A program made the translations under genes and the position numbers. DNA of 64,000 nucleotides from Stropharia rugosoannulata (Eukaryota; Basidiomycota; Agaricomycetes; Agaricales; Strophariaceae), in NCBI GenBank assembly GCA_028532985.1, contig JANCIK010000003.1, forward strand, positions 3,048,001 through 3,112,000, written 5' to 3'. This document shows positions 38,713 to 51,567 of the stretch, in pieces. Positions within the stretch are counted from its first letter, which is position 1. Each line of letters starts with the position of its first letter. The notes beneath the pieces are model-generated. The model did no database searches. It worked only from the letters and a program-made list of their open reading frames with translations, and was not told where the DNA came from.

Positions 38713-41576
38713 ATGCTACTCGTCAGGTCTACGTTGAATCCATCGTGGCCACACTATCTAGGGTGTGCATCGCTATTGCTGGCAGTTTTCGCGGGAGTGA
38801 TCCGTCTTATCTTTGGAGGTACTAGACAGAATTCCCGTGATGTCAAAAAATTCGCCTAAAATAGTTTTACGACAGGATTACTCGACTACTCTCACTGCCA
38901 AACGCTGTTGAACAAAGGATCGTGGTTGGATTCAAAGCGTCAGGACTGGCAACCTGAGGGTACGTTGGAATATGTTGTACAAGTGCAAGAACACGAAATC
39001 ACTGACCCATCCTTGCCTCTCCTATTTTCAATTCTAGGATGCATGCTCCACACTTATACAGAAAGGGAAGCATCCTCTTGCTTTCAAACGAAAGAAATAC
39101 GATTTATTGGTGACTCCGTCACGCGAAAGCTCTTCTTTCAAGTTGCCAAGCTACTGGACGTATCCCTTCCTGCGTCGCCGAAGGATACTACGCAAAAACA
39201 TTCAGACCATGCCCTACAGACAAAATACGGAACCAATATCTCTTTCATATGGGATCCATTCCTGAATACTACACATACAGAAACGATACTTACAAGGGCG
39301 AAAGGGACTTCGCCGGGTGATCCCCCCGCCATGTTGGTACTCGGTTCTGGACTTTGGTACCTTCGTTATGCCTCGGATTCTGGAGGGATTACTGCTTGGG
39401 AGAACAAGATGGAGAGCGTTTTCAACGCTCTCTCAACACCCAACCAACCTGCTGACGAAGTCGTGGTGTTGCCAATCAGTCAGGTCGTCCCATTGAAGTT
39501 GTCCGTCAGTCGAACTGTAACAATGCGTCCGGCAGACATTGATGCTATGAATTCTGATCTGTACCACCGCATACACCCACCATTTGAGCAGTCCTCGCAT
39601 CTTCTTGCTAGTTTGTATCCACAACCTCGGTCTTCTCATGCTGTGTCTCTGCCGCTTGTGTTTAACACTATGCTCGACGACTCGTTAACGGAAGACGGTC
39701 TCCATTATGATGATACTGTCGTTAAAATTCAAGCGCTAATTCTTCTGAACTTATACTGCAATAATCTCATGCCCAAAGTTTTCCCGATGAACAAAACTTG
39801 TTGCAATTCGTATCCCATGCCTTCACTTCTGCATGCTCTGGTTTCGGTGGGAGTTATATTTCTTGGCCCATTCTTAGCATATCGTACGCTACGCATCGGT
39901 TAGTGCTTATTATCTCGGTCAGTTTCATTAAATAACATAAAAAATGACTTAGGCTCTACGGGACTTCTTTCTACTTCTCTCGCCAAATGGATGTCGCCGC
40001 CTATGGTTATAAGCCTAGCTATTGGACTCATGTACATCGCAGATAGAACGGGCTTCTGGCTAAAAGAGCAGAAACAGTTCGATGCATGGAATTTTGTTTT
40101 TTGGTGCCTTATCACTCTTACTCTCGGCGTCCTCACTGTGGAAAGAGGTGAAACAGACTTGGGCTTCCTGAGCCGGGAGCAAACAGATGAATGGAAAGGA
40201 TGGATGCAAGGTTAGTCCAATTCAGTGCAGCTTGACAAGTTCAGGCCATATAACGAACCGTCCTGCAGTGGTCATCCTCATCTATCATTACTTCGGAGCA
40301 TCAAAAATTTCAGGAATATACAATCCTATACGGACTCTCGTAGCGTCATATATATTCATGACTGGCTATGGACATACTATGTTTTATCTACGCAAGGCGG
40401 ATTATGGGTTTCTTCGAATGGCGCAGGTGCTTTCCGTCCTTCTATCACTTACAGATGCCATTATTAAACATACATTTTAAGATTCTCGTTCGTCTGAACT
40501 TGTTTACCATCCTCCTGGCGTACACGATGAACACGGATTATATTTCGTATTACTTTACCCCACTTGTCTCCATGTGGTACTTGGTCGTATATGCCACTCT
40601 TCTAGTGGCAGCAAGGTTCAACGATCATATAGTTTTCGTCATCGTCAAAATTCTGCTTTCGTCCATATTTACAACATGGTTTATGGGGCCAAGTTGGCTA
40701 CTCGAGGCGTGCTTCGACATTCTGCACCGCTTCTTCAACATTCACTGGTCGTCACGCGAATGGGCGTTCCGTGTCAACCTCGACATATGGATAGTATACT
40801 TGGGTATGCTAGCCGCCGTGGCTTGCACAAAAATGCGGGAATACAAAGTGTCGGAGTATGCGAGATGGCCGCTAATTGTCAACAATGCCGTCATTCTATC
40901 CTCATTGGTTTTCATATGGTATTTCGTTTTCGAATTAAATCAGGAGTCAAAGTTCACCTACAATACCTGGCACCCATACATTTCCGCCCTTCCCGTCCTG
41001 GCATATGCAATTATTAGAAACGCGAACTCCGTTCTCCGGTCAAGGCATTCCAAAGTCTTTGCAGCTATTGGCAAATGCTCCCTGGAGACGTTTGTCATCC
41101 AGTATCATTTATGGCTTGCAGCTGATACCAAAGGCATTCTTCTTGTTCTTCCTTGGACAAGTTGGCGACCACTCAACTTCATGATTACAACCGTAATGTT
41201 TCTGTATGTGTCCGACCGCGTCTCTCAAGCGACAACGGATTTGACGGCAATGCTATGTGGAACACGAAGGGGACAACTGCCAGCACCTGTCACCGAACCA
41301 TTCTTTAACGTCTCTCAGGAAGAGCCTGACGAAGCAAATGGGCAGGAAGTACAGATACCAATGTCGACTATCAATGGGAGTAACCGTTCAAAAGGTGTCC
41401 GTGACGAAGGACGGCTGGTTGAACCCAATACACCTATCCGACCTAACATTGACGTGCAAAACTTACGCTTTGGAACCCATTTGGCAACCTTTAGTTCATT
41501 CTGGGGTTTGGGCACACAAGTTGTAATATGCTTAATATTTTTGTGGCTGTTGAACATCTTCTGGGTATATCCGTAA
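38713..41576 (+). CDS. Cas1-like glycan O-acetyltransferase (CASD1/CAS1 family)
   Basis: Membrane enzyme expected to O-acetylate glycans in the Golgi, as Cas1p does for cryptococcal capsule. Start [18 protein letters not shown] with an N-terminal membrane anchor. The lumenal SGNH-like domain carries the GDS motif ([14 protein letters not shown]) and DGLHYDD near its end, giving the Ser/Asp/His set. After [19 protein letters not shown] comes the acyltransferase part with about ten membrane helices: [74 protein letters not shown]. This full two-part architecture matches the family. It has several introns. The native acceptor glycan is unknown. Confidence 0.92.
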
Positions 41577-42315
41577 AGTGGCCATTATATACATTCAAGG
41601 CTTCAAGCCTACCCACAATATACTTAATTATCTTCCTAGAACTGTAGAACGACGAACAAGACATAATATATTGTAAAATATGGACGCCAAAACGGTTTAC
41701 ATAGTAGATACGACATGTAGGAGATACGATGTGTTTCCACCTGCAAAAGATAGCGTTAGAGGGATGTTACAATGTTTGGAAAATTTTGTGAATATCAGTA
41801 TTAGCATGGATAATCAACATCCCCCATCCTTTAGACAGGGTTCAGGGCTTGACTTCTAGTTTATTCGATCATGTAGCAAGACAAGAAGTAGACTCACGAA
41901 ATGTTAAAAACCCAAGCGACGCGACTGTAATAAAAGAGAGATGAGCCAATGGATTATGCAAGCGGAGACAAAAGATCAGAAATTTGGGTATATGAATTAC
42001 GGTCATCAACACTTGGTTTCCAAGTAGCGATTCGTTTGTCTCGTCGTCTAAGGTTGGCAAGAAATGGTACGTACCGGATGGACGTGGGAGAACGGTAACA
42101 AGAGAGCACTGGTGGAACAAAAAGAAATTTACGCAACGGGTCCGCTTTTCAGGGAAACGATATACTTAGGGCAGGCTTTTGATGTTATCCACGTGAGTTT
42201 GCTACGCGGCCTGCAGAAAGCGTGACAGTTGGACATGAAATAAAGTGGTGCGTGACACGGACGGCAGTCATCTCTTTCTCGTCCTGCAACCCTTCTCACT
42301 CACGATCTTACGACT
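41577..42315. other. Intergenic, no gene seen
   Basis: 3' flank of the Cas1-like gene and promoter of the Cut8-like gene; minus-strand open frames at 41869-42136 look spurious. Confidence 0.55.
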
Positions 42316-43595
42316 ATGGCCAATGTTCTCCATCCCCACATCGATTTCCAACCTAGAACTGTTGCACATGCACCCTCACCCTTTGGTTTTGGATTCGGTC
42401 TTGGGCCCTCTTCATCGACTTCTATGATGTCTTCAGGTGCGTGGGGGGCACCAACGCCTGGGCACACGAACCCCGCCGCTTTTCAACAGCTAGCTTCCTC
42501 TGTAACACAATCAGCTTCAATGCGGCCTCAGAAGAGGAGGATGAGTCCTGATGACGAGTCGGAAAATAACCGGTACTCTGCGTCAACCTCGCGAGACGAA
42601 TCAATGGACAGGAGTCCTTCACCAGACCGTCCCAAGATTGCCGCTCCAAAGCGAGCTCGTGTTCAATTAGCTCCGGACTCGAAAACCGCCAAAGCGTCCA
42701 AGGAGAATAAGGGAGACGACACTCCCGCGGAGGACGACGTGGACATTGGAGTGCTATTAGGTCGGTAGTTTTCATAGCATTACTGTGGGCACTAATAGAT
42801 CATTGGCGTGCAGCTCGTCTACCGACCCAATCATTACTTCCACTTTTCTTATCACTTCTTAAGGAAAAGCCTGCATTGAAGAATACCCTCTTACCACTCA
42901 TTCCTCGTCCTACTCTCGAAAGTGCTATCAATGCTCTGGCTCAGTCGTCGAAGAAGCTTCGCGAAGCGTTCCCGTACTCTAGCACCCCGAATTACGTGCC
43001 TATTTCCGTCTTTGATTCCGCAAGGTCATCGGATGAATCGATATTTAATCAATCCTCTCAAGCGCCACAGCCTCACATGCGAACAGAATATATTTTATCG
43101 CGTTTACAACCACACATCAATGATTACATTTCAATCTGCACAACCTACTTCCCGTATTTCTCATGTATAGTCGCGTCGACACAAAACTCCACATTCCCTC
43201 AAGGTGCCGGTCACAGTAATGTCAAACCACAAATCCAAGCGTTGCATAGAGACAAGTTCTATCCCGCCGAATCATTTCTTTTTCTCCACGCCGTAACCTC
43301 ACATATCCTTGATCAACCTTCCCTAACTCGGGCAGAAATACAGAAACAGCTCCTTCCGCGATTAAACGAAGAGTGGTTGACATGGGTGGCCAGGTTAGAC
43401 GAACAGGTCAATGAGCAGTCTCGCATAGTAGGAAGTGAAACCCTCAAAACTTGGGACCGCGGGTTAACGGCCCTGATCGAGCGACAGAGTACCGAGGTGT
43501 CGTCGATGATCAAGATTGTACGAGACAAGTGGGTGGAGAAGATTGGCTGGTTGTGGCTGCCCATGCCCTCACAGCAAGCAATGGATGAACATTAA
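42316..43595 (+). CDS. Cut8/STS1 nuclear proteasome tethering factor
   Basis: Start MANVLHPHIDFQPRTVAH. The N-terminus is disordered with basic nuclear-localisation-like stretches (PQKRRMSPDD, PKRARVQL). After an intron (about 42762-42813) comes LPLFLSLLKEKPALKNTLLP, then LIPRPTLESAI, the Cut8 signature, then a helical bundle (ILSRLQPHINDYISICTTYF, FLFLHAVTSHILDQP) ending MPSQQAMDEH. Cut8/Sts1 anchors the 26S proteasome at the nuclear envelope. Short, two exons, normal size. Confidence 0.9.
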
Positions 43596-44001
43596 CGTAT
43601 AGTAGGGAGTATCTGTTGTTCATTATTATTTACATGGTTCTGAGGACCAGATGGCAATGATATGCGTTAATGCTTGCTCTATGGTCTCTGTAAATATGCC
43701 TCGGATTCATATCCGAAATCCGAAAAAGCCATTTCAGCAGTAGCATTTGAGGTAGTTTGACGTGGATTTCCATCGCAATTTCTTGCTTTAATGTTGCCGT
43801 CGGTGAGGTTACATTGAGTTGGCTCGATCTGCGCCTACAAGGTACGTCCGTGGTACACAGTATTATTATTTATGTCAGTAGGTGTAACCAAACAAAGGGC
43901 CATGGCGGGAAGTCCGGGATAGGAATTGGATTGGAAAGAAAAAAGGCGACGCGACTGCTACGGAGTGGGTGAACGAGAATTGCGCTCCCTCTTTCCTATG
44001 C
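43596..44001. other. Intergenic, no gene seen
   Basis: Same-strand gap between the Cut8-like and PPR-like genes. Confidence 0.5.
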
Positions 44002-45833
44002 ATGCCAATTCGCGCGTTCTGTCTGCTTCACACCATAGTCTGCTCTGACTCTGCGGCATTGGCTACTTCACTCTCGTTCGCAACCACCTTGCAGCTGGCA
44101 GCTGGCAGAGCATGGACTCATCATGTAGCAGCTCGGGCTCCTCTCCAAAGCGCAGGTACACGTCGCATACACGCAACCAAAGTTTGTCGGACGGCCGTAA
44201 TGCGAGCTGATGGTGGTACTTCGATACAGGCTGGACCGTCCACGTATGTACTCGCGTTATGTTGTACCTAATTCGCTGAGGCACCACTTACTATATGGAC
44301 AGAATAACGAACCGTGACACCCTATTGAAGAAACCGCGCAAGAAGTCTAGGAAAGCGGAGACTCCTTTGGAGGTCCAACCTGAACTAGTGAGTTGCGTCG
44401 AGCCACCCTTGGACCTATCGAAGTATCTCGAGCCAATGGCGACTAATCAGGACCCGTGCAATACGGGAGCTTTTGCGCCCGAGTTTCTTGAACCGCCGCG
44501 TCTTTTCCCAAGAACTATGCATCGTATGAAACGGACGCCAAAGGCATTACGTCCCAAACCCCCTCCCGATCTCCCTGTCCCAACCGACCCCAGGGCGCTC
44601 CACACAAATTTGGTTTACATGATTACTTTCATTAAACCTCCCCCGCTTCTGCCAGTTTTAATTGATTACCACAATCAATATTCCGAGTTGCAATCGACTG
44701 CGTCATACAACTTTCTCGTGCACCTGAGTATCCGTCACACGAGTTATGGAATAACTCGCAGGCTCCTTGATGACCATGTAGCGAGGAATGTTCCAAGGGA
44801 TCTCGAGTCATATCAGCTAGAAGTCCGAAGCCTTGTGCAAAAAGGACAATGGGAAAGGGCATGGCAGTTTATCCACACTCTGAAGCAGGAAGGACACCTG
44901 CCTGGCACTCTACACGATGACGAAGGCATCCCTCTTCCCATCTGGCTAGAGTTTTGCCGTCCTAACAGGATGCAACACTGGCGAAGGAGGGACGTTTATG
45001 ATACCACGGGCAGGCTTCTCAAAAGAATTTTGGAAAAAGTGGCAGAGCCGGCTGCTCAGGTGAAAGCGCATCAAAAGCTATTGAACAAACATCGACCGAT
45101 GAACATGCCTCCCCTCTCTCACACTTCTCCGTATGCTATTTACTGCATCGTACAACTGCTGCTCAGGTCAGGAAATCCCAAACCTGCTCTTGAACTTACG
45201 AAAGCCTTTTTCTCCGCTATTCCACGGTCCCTAAGAGCCGATCGTGTGGACCGCTGCCTTGACATAATACATGCTCATATGCAAGCATGTGCAGCCAAGG
45301 ATGGCCTACCGCGGTTTTACGAAGCAAGGCGTGTGATGGTTTCTCTGGTCAAGCTGCACCGCGGTCTCAAGCCCAATACCAAAACCCTGTATCTGCTTCT
45401 TGGTCCCCTTCACCGCGCCAAGAAATGTGGGACCATCGCGTGGAAGACGTTATTGTCGGCGAAAACCCAATGGGGACCTCTTGTAGAAGATAGGCGTGTT
45501 CAGCGGCGCGTACTGCATTTCGCTTTGAAGGAAGGCCGCACGGATATCGTGCACAAAGTTCTGGCAGAGGAGTCCAAGCTGCGATTCAGTCGCAAACTTC
45601 GACTGCACAGAAAACAAGTGGACTGTCGCGTAACACCCGAAAATGTGAAGTCGGCCTCAGCCTTACCTCTGCATATTATTTATGCACACAAAGGCAAGGA
45701 CGCGCGGTTATGGTATCGGATCCGCTGCAAGATTCATCAATACTACTCGAAGCCTCGCCGTAGGAAGTTTATATCCTCTTATATGGCTAAGAGAGCGCGC
45801 CATCAGGAACTGCCACCACTCAGCCCTACCTAA
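44002..45833 (+). CDS. Mitochondrial helical-repeat (PPR-like) protein
   Basis: Two exons: 44002 to about 44244, then from about 44300. The N-terminus MPIRAFCLLHTIVC with Arg/Ser/Ala-rich sequence (RRIHATKV) looks like a mitochondrial targeting peptide. The rest is long, helical and basic, with repeats like SYQLEVRSLVQKGQWERAWQ, IVQLLLRSGNPKPALELTKA and RRVLHFALKEGRTDIVHKVL, resembling PPR-type alpha-alpha pairs. Such proteins bind organelle RNA in mitochondrial expression. No specific ortholog was recognised. Confidence 0.7.
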
Positions 45834-47225
45834 TCTTTTAGATCTTTGTGTCAATCATGTACTGGATTATAATTTACCAGCTTTCACTCAGGAGGGGTCG
45901 CGGTTCTTGCAAAAGCCTATAAATGTAATACTGATGCCTGTGATCTCCCGTGGATTTTGAAGGAAGTATTTAGCATTTAATTAGTAAGTTTACCAGCGCA
46001 CAATCAACATGTCTATTGAGACGATATAGTCTCAATTATGGTACAGCCTACGGTGTTGTTAATGATAGGTGGTACCGAGGAAGTAAAATCGTCAAATAGG
46101 GTGTGACTGAATCTCGGAGGAAGCACTACTGGCGACACTTCTCTTTCCCCTTCAACATTCAACATCGGGAGCTGTCTGCCAAACTTTATGATATCCGCAA
46201 AGGACAATCATCCTCGTTCTTCTGCTCCTGATACGGTGGTATTCTCTTGCACTACCCATCCGTAGTTTTCCTGCGAAATTTCTATACACGAAGTCCGTTG
46301 TTTTCATGTCTACGTCTGCTTGTCCAGATGCTTCGCTGGCTCACTTAATTTCTATGACAATCTTCTGAAGCTTGGCAGGTAAGGACAGGGAAGAATGATT
46401 GACTTCATCATTTCCGCGACAAGAAATTTCCTTGCTCTTTCTGTACAATACATACTAGCTGGCAGCTTCGTCAAAAAATCCCGCTAATATCGTGATCCGT
46501 ACCGTCCGAAGGCCTTATATTACTCGGGAAGTACCTATGGAAGAATCGACATATTCAAATACGGGTCCAGGAGGACCTCTGAAATTTGCATCTTATTCAA
46601 CATTTATGTCATAACGTGAAGAACTAGTCAGCAGGGAGGGCCCACAAGTCGCCGTCTTCATGCGCGCCAGGTTGGCTACAGGAAGTCAAGCTATTTCTTG
46701 CCTCAACCCTCACATGCTTCGGGAGCCACTTGGACACATTACTGCTTCCTCGTACACACGATTGGACCGGATGTAGATTGAAATCCTCATCTAAAGTCAC
46801 CCTTACACGATATAATCTATTACACTCGCTATCCAAGATGCGCGGACTCACTATCATCTCATTAACTGTCATAATTTTTTCTTCGCTTGGACTCCCGAGA
46901 TTGGCCCTACGTCAGACGTTTTTTATGCAATACACTCAAGCGTGTCGTTCACTTGGTGTCAAGCTTTGTATTTGTACTAGGAAGGCACCCAAACACTTGC
47001 AGCAGGCGCACGCCGTCCACCCTGAGAGGTGTCATTACAGTATTACATGGTACGTTAAGCCTGCCCTTTCTCGTCTTTGTAGTTTTATCCCCAGTCACTC
47101 AGCAGATGCACTGCAGGCATATTATATTAATTGAACCTGCGCCACCCGCTCTGAAATGTTCATAAAGGCTCAAACACTTCATGCAATACCTATCTTTTCA
47201 TTCTCAGTTTTTTTGCGCACTTCCA
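45834..47225. other. Intergenic, no confirmed gene
   Basis: About 1.4 kb. One plus-strand frame from 46838 starts MRGLTIISLTVIIFSSLGL, which resembles a signal peptide, but the following sequence matches nothing I know and shows no clear exon structure. Minus-strand frames near 46013-46207 and 46624-46872 are also protein-like only in part. Nothing is firm enough to call a gene. Confidence 0.4.
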
Positions 47226-48215
47226 ATGGCTCCTGATGCTAATCGTATATTAGCTGTCTCATGTATAAACGTCGGGGTCGGCCCAGGGGGTACCACCAAC
47301 CTGCTCGCGTCAGTAGGCGTATTGTTAGTTGAGATGCAAACCGAACTCACTCGAATTTCGCAGCCGTATCGCCATTGTGGACTATAGGGGGACTGCAATA
47401 TTTGACAAGTATGTCCGACCGACCAGCCTTGTCAGTAGAACGTTTTCCTGTTGCTCTACTGCTATGCTGACGTAGGTACTCTTAGGTGACTGACTATCGC
47501 ACAACCACGACGGGGATCACGGAGGCCCACTTGAACTCGCGTGCGTATCTGTTAGCCTAGCCCCGCATTTCACCTCTTGCCCTTTGTCATCCCTAACTGA
47601 TGAACGGCCCCTTAGCTGAAGCCTGGGAGTTCACCGCAATTCAGCATTATGTTTCAAACTGCTTTCATAATAAAATCATTGTCGGACATAGTTTATGGAA
47701 CGACCTGGCTGGTACGTACGTAAGGGAGAGTGGAGCGCTTATTGCTCACAAGACCCTTGGTCTTTTATTCAGTCTTGGGTCTACCCCATCGAGCTGTCGA
47801 CACTAGAGATGTAGCGCTGTATCAGGTCAGCATAATTGTCTCATTATATCATTATTTCTTGAAAACTAACTGACCCGCATTCGATATCCCAGCCGTTTCG
47901 AAATACCCTGCAAAATAATAACCCACACCAAATTATTGGATTACAGACTTTAGCGTGGCAGCTTATGGCCAGGCGCTGCCAAGAGGGCCAAATACACCCA
48001 GTAAGTACATAGTCAGGAGTTTGTGGCCAAACGGAATTAACAAGCCGCTCATGACATGTTGCTTATCGCGGGCGCCTCTCTTGGAACAGATCGAAAACGC
48101 GCGCGCCGCCTTAGACTTATACAGATCGGCTACCGACGCATGGGAGGACTCTATTTCGCGCGGAAATTGGCCCTGCGCGCTTCCCCCGAGCACGTTCTCC
48201 AGATGCTACTTGTGA
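47226..48215 (+). CDS. REX4-like DEDDh exonuclease, catalytically degenerate
   Basis: Multi-exon gene of about 230 residues. After splicing, RILAVSCINVGVGPGGTTNL is followed by LARIAIVDYRGTAIFDKYVR, PTSLVTDYRTTTTGITEAHL, NKIIVGHSLWNDLAVLGLPH, PFRNTLQNNN, GLQTLAWQLMARR, HPIENARAALDLYRSA, and a tail to CYL. The fold and order match REX4-like exonucleases. Motif I, normally AMDCE(F/M)VGVGP, reads AVSCINVGVGP, losing both Asp and Glu. Motif III, normally VEDARATM, reads IENARAAL, losing Asp. Motif II Asp (ND) remains. Each intron has a plausible donor and acceptor and the frame is open throughout. It is expected to be inactive as a nuclease. Confidence 0.8.
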
Positions 48216-48674
48216 TCATTCATTTCCACTTTTGTTAAAGCTTCTTATTAGCTTGTTGCCACAATTTTAGTTTTATGTACACATTTCACGGTCTCCGGCT
48301 TCTGTAATGGCTGATGGACACGACCCGACTCATGCTTTACTTCTTTCAATCATTTCCTCTTTCTCCAATTCAAGGGTTGCGAGTCATGTTGTCGGAACTC
48401 GCATTTAGAAACATTATTTTTGGAAAATAAAACAGAACACAACAAACCATATATAACTGCGATAGCCTTTATTTGGCATCAAAATCCCCAAAAGGAGACA
48501 AGCGACACACCGCATGGAGGCAACCGAGTGATAAGTAGTCCTTGACACCCACTGCCAAACAAATGTTTACATTTTAAGCATAAAACTAACTTTTGAGAAA
48601 AACCATGAGTTTATTTTTTAAATGCTACGGAGAATATATTCCAGGCAAATCCACGCGACTGAACTCATGCAGGG
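48216..48674. other. Convergent gap, no gene seen
   Basis: 3' flanks of the REX4-like and carrier genes. Contains a short T-run near 48415-48420. Confidence 0.5.
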
Positions 48675-50303
48675 TCACACCTTATCAAAACTCTAATTGC
48701 GTGTCTATCAGGGCCATAAGCTTTAACGAAATATTTTTTGGACTAGCAAGGGTTGAAGTCCTCACCTCTTCTGCTCCAAGTATTCTCATAGTGCCCTCAT
48801 ATACAAATAGCGCAGACGCATTGACGGGGAAGGCCCGCAAGAAGCACGGTCCAAGGCCTCGGAAAAATCCAGCGGGTCCCTCTCGTGCTAATATTTGACG
48901 CGTGATATGGAGAAAACTAGGTCGCTTCAATTGGAATTCCGATCCCCTTGAGGTAGGGTACATTTGCGGATGCGGGTAGGCCATCATTCGACTAGTAGAG
49001 TATAGTCAGGTCGTAGCTATATGGAAGACTTGGAAAAATTTGAGTCGTACTTTTTGATATTGTCAAACGGGATTGCCATGGACCAGTAAACGAAGGAAGC
49101 AAGGCCACCTGACAGAAAATTCGCGGATCCTGTGCTAATCTGAAACACTCAAATAAGCCGTGGAGGGTGGGCGGAAGAAACGCCGTAAGATACCTCATAA
49201 CGAGAACCTGCCAATCCCGAAAATGAGCGCATTAAGACCTGTAAACGTATGATCGCTGTCAAGGTCAAAATATTTAGGTAAAAGGGATCGCGTGCACACT
49301 TCAAAGGAAAGAAACATCCAGAAGAAGTTACTCCGGAATGCGAGACTTCCAGTAAACCCTGACCATAGACCAGCGACCCCTTGTACTTGTACTATCTGGC
49401 GGGCGCAATGGATTGGTCCTTTGAATCGGCGGTCCGCGATCGACTTCTGGTCTTGCAGCTGCAGCTTGACTGTCATAAGATACTAACGTCAGTCATGCAC
49501 ACGGTAGGGAAAATGGTTCATTGCCAGACACCTTTTAATAATTCAATAGGTGTGGCTACAATTGCGCTATGCGGAGCATAAATTAATAACTGCGCAAATT
49601 CAGATACCGCTTTCCGATTAAAGCACACCTTGTCCACCCTGCAAACAAGCCAGCGACTCCATGACCCACTAGAGTAAGCCGGGGAGAGCCAGAAGGGGAG
49701 AGTTCCGTCATCCCTTGATGCAAAAGGAATAACCTGTAGTTGTGCAAGGATCCAAGCAGAACAGAGTCTATTGCGGCCCAACCTGCAGCTGGGGGTGTCG
49801 CGCCCTTGTACAGAGCAAAAATGCCCTATTTTCAGGGCATCAGGCTCTCTTCATTCGTGTAGATAGAAGCTCGTTAACCTCATTCTTAATGATTTTAGCC
49901 AATACGTCTATAGCCCCGTGATATGCGCCAGGAGAGCACTGCATCCGAGTTTTCACAGTATCAAAACTTCCCGACGCGCAGTGGCCATATTCAATAGGGT
50001 TTTCTATTTCATGAACTACGATGAACACTGCCAGCTGCAAATTAAATTATAAAATCATACCTTGACCATAAATAAATTCAAGGGCTCACCCATGACCCAC
50101 GGCGACCTGCAATTTGCCCATAAGTCAGCATGCATAAACCCAAATGGCATATTCAGGAATGCACACTTTTGTCAGGCCTTCAACGAAACCGAATGAGCGG
50201 TGCTTGCTCGCAGACAGAAACCGTGTACATTACCACTGCCCATCCCTGCTATTGCCCCAGCAAACCTGAGACCAGTCTGCCTACCTCCGCCATCGTCGCT
50301 CAT
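48675..50303 (-). CDS. Mitochondrial carrier family (SLC25) protein
   Basis: Inner-membrane metabolite carrier with three repeats. Repeat 1 reads GHGFDTVKTRMQ then the Gly-rich YHGAIDVLAKIIKNEGIFAL. Repeat 2 reads VATPIELLKVKLQLQ with QVQGVAGLWSGFTGSLAFRS. Repeat 3 reads AIPFDNIKNRMM with LAREGPAGFFRGLGPCFLRA then FPVNASALFVYEG. Repeat 1 has Gly where the signature normally has Pro. Most internal splice sites are clear. The first exon is not: an ATG at 50303 (MSDDGGGRQTG) gives a frame that does not join to VAVGHG. A second ATG nearby (MAE, donor after GAG) does, but skips most of the first helix. The 3' end may be read to 48685 or spliced to 48675. Substrate unknown. Confidence 0.75.
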
Positions 50304-50492
50304 TCGAGGGAGTCGTATATAGAGTCAAGAACGTGCAGAGCGCACAACGACTGGCGCGTGCAGTGAAATCACAAGACGCTGTGAATGTTTCGTGCCAGGC
50401 TGTCCGGCAGCCGCGGCGACATGGCATGTGCCCCCAACCGCATCCAGGCGCAGCCGTAATGCGGTCACCCTACTGCTTGTTTCCTGTCACTC
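50304..50492. promoter_or_regulatory. Divergent spacer carrier/RING-CH gene
   Basis: About 190 bases between the proposed opposite starts; promoter region by position only. Confidence 0.4.
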
Positions 50493-51468
50493 ATGTCCGA
50501 CCAAGAAAAACAATGTAGAATATGTTTTGACGGGGTAGAAGTGGAAAAGGAACTCGGGCGCCTGATTCGTCCATGTCTCTGTCGGGGCTCCATCAGTGTA
50601 AGCGCTTCTTAGTATGTGAGCCGGTACTGATTCTGAACGGCTGTACATTTACCAAGTTTGTCCATGTAGGTTGTCTTCAGCAATGGAGAAATACATCGAC
50701 ATCGAACAGCGCATTTTTTCAATGCCCACAATGTCACTACAGCTATCGCTTTGCTAGAACTCGCGTCGTAGGACTCGCAACAAATCCCAGTACGGTGCAA
50801 TACTTATTCCCGTCCAGCCGCGACTACTGACCCATCCTCCAGTTGTTATTGCAATGATATCTGGCCTTTCCTTCACATGCATTGTACTACTAGCGTCCTA
50901 CGTTACTACATTCTTCATGTCTGCCTTCGAGGAGCCCACGTACCATTCCTACTATGGCGTTTGGTTTATCTCCCCATTGGAGGTCGCCCAGGATCTAGTG
51001 ACAGCAGCCTTTCGGGTAATACGCGACGGGGAACTTTCCGATGTTCTCGACGATTCAGCCAGTTATATGACATCCCGAGGCTCTGTGAAGATTCCCATAG
51101 CACGGGCACCACCAGGCATTGTACGACGGTTTATCCGGCGATTCTTGTTAGGTCTACCCCTCGTTGGTGCTGGGTCCCTTGTCCAGATGTTGTTGTCAAT
51201 GCATACCCTACTCCCCGTGCAACAGATCGCTCGCTATCGCGGCAGTCGGAGAAATAACAATTCGCGAGATATTGCGGCGCTCATTATTATTGGTCTGATA
51301 ATTCTTGGTGCTCTTAGGTACGTAATTGTATCGGTCGTAATTAAGTACATAGTCTAAACCGACTTTGCACCACTCTGTAGGGCGTTGTACAAGGTGTATC
51401 AATTTACCGAAGGACTAACAAAGCGAGGTCTGCTCCGCGCAGAAGAGTCTATTCTGGAGGTGAATTGA
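50493..51468 (+). CDS. RING-CH (MARCH/RINGv-type) membrane ubiquitin ligase
   Basis: Start MSDQEKQCRICFDGVEVEKE. The C4HC3 zinc-finger ligands are in CRICFD, RPCLCRGSIS, VHVGCLQQW and CPQCHYSYRF, the middle part joined across a short intron (about 50596-50668). The frame continues into hydrophobic SGLSFTCIVLLASYVTTFFM, then a loop, IVRRFIRRFLLGLPLVGAG, and ALIIIGLIILGALR. It ends in KVYQFTEGLTKRGLLRAEES. RING-CH proteins ubiquitinate membrane substrates, and this layout (N-terminal RING-CH, then membrane helices) fits. Target unknown. Splices at the two inner junctions keep frame. Confidence 0.9.
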
Positions 51469-51567
51469 AAAGTTGTGTTTGTTCTCGTAGCAAAGTGTAT
51501 TATTTATTTACTTCGTGAATAATCGGTATTTATGAAACACATGCAAGTTTTACAGAGTATACAACAA

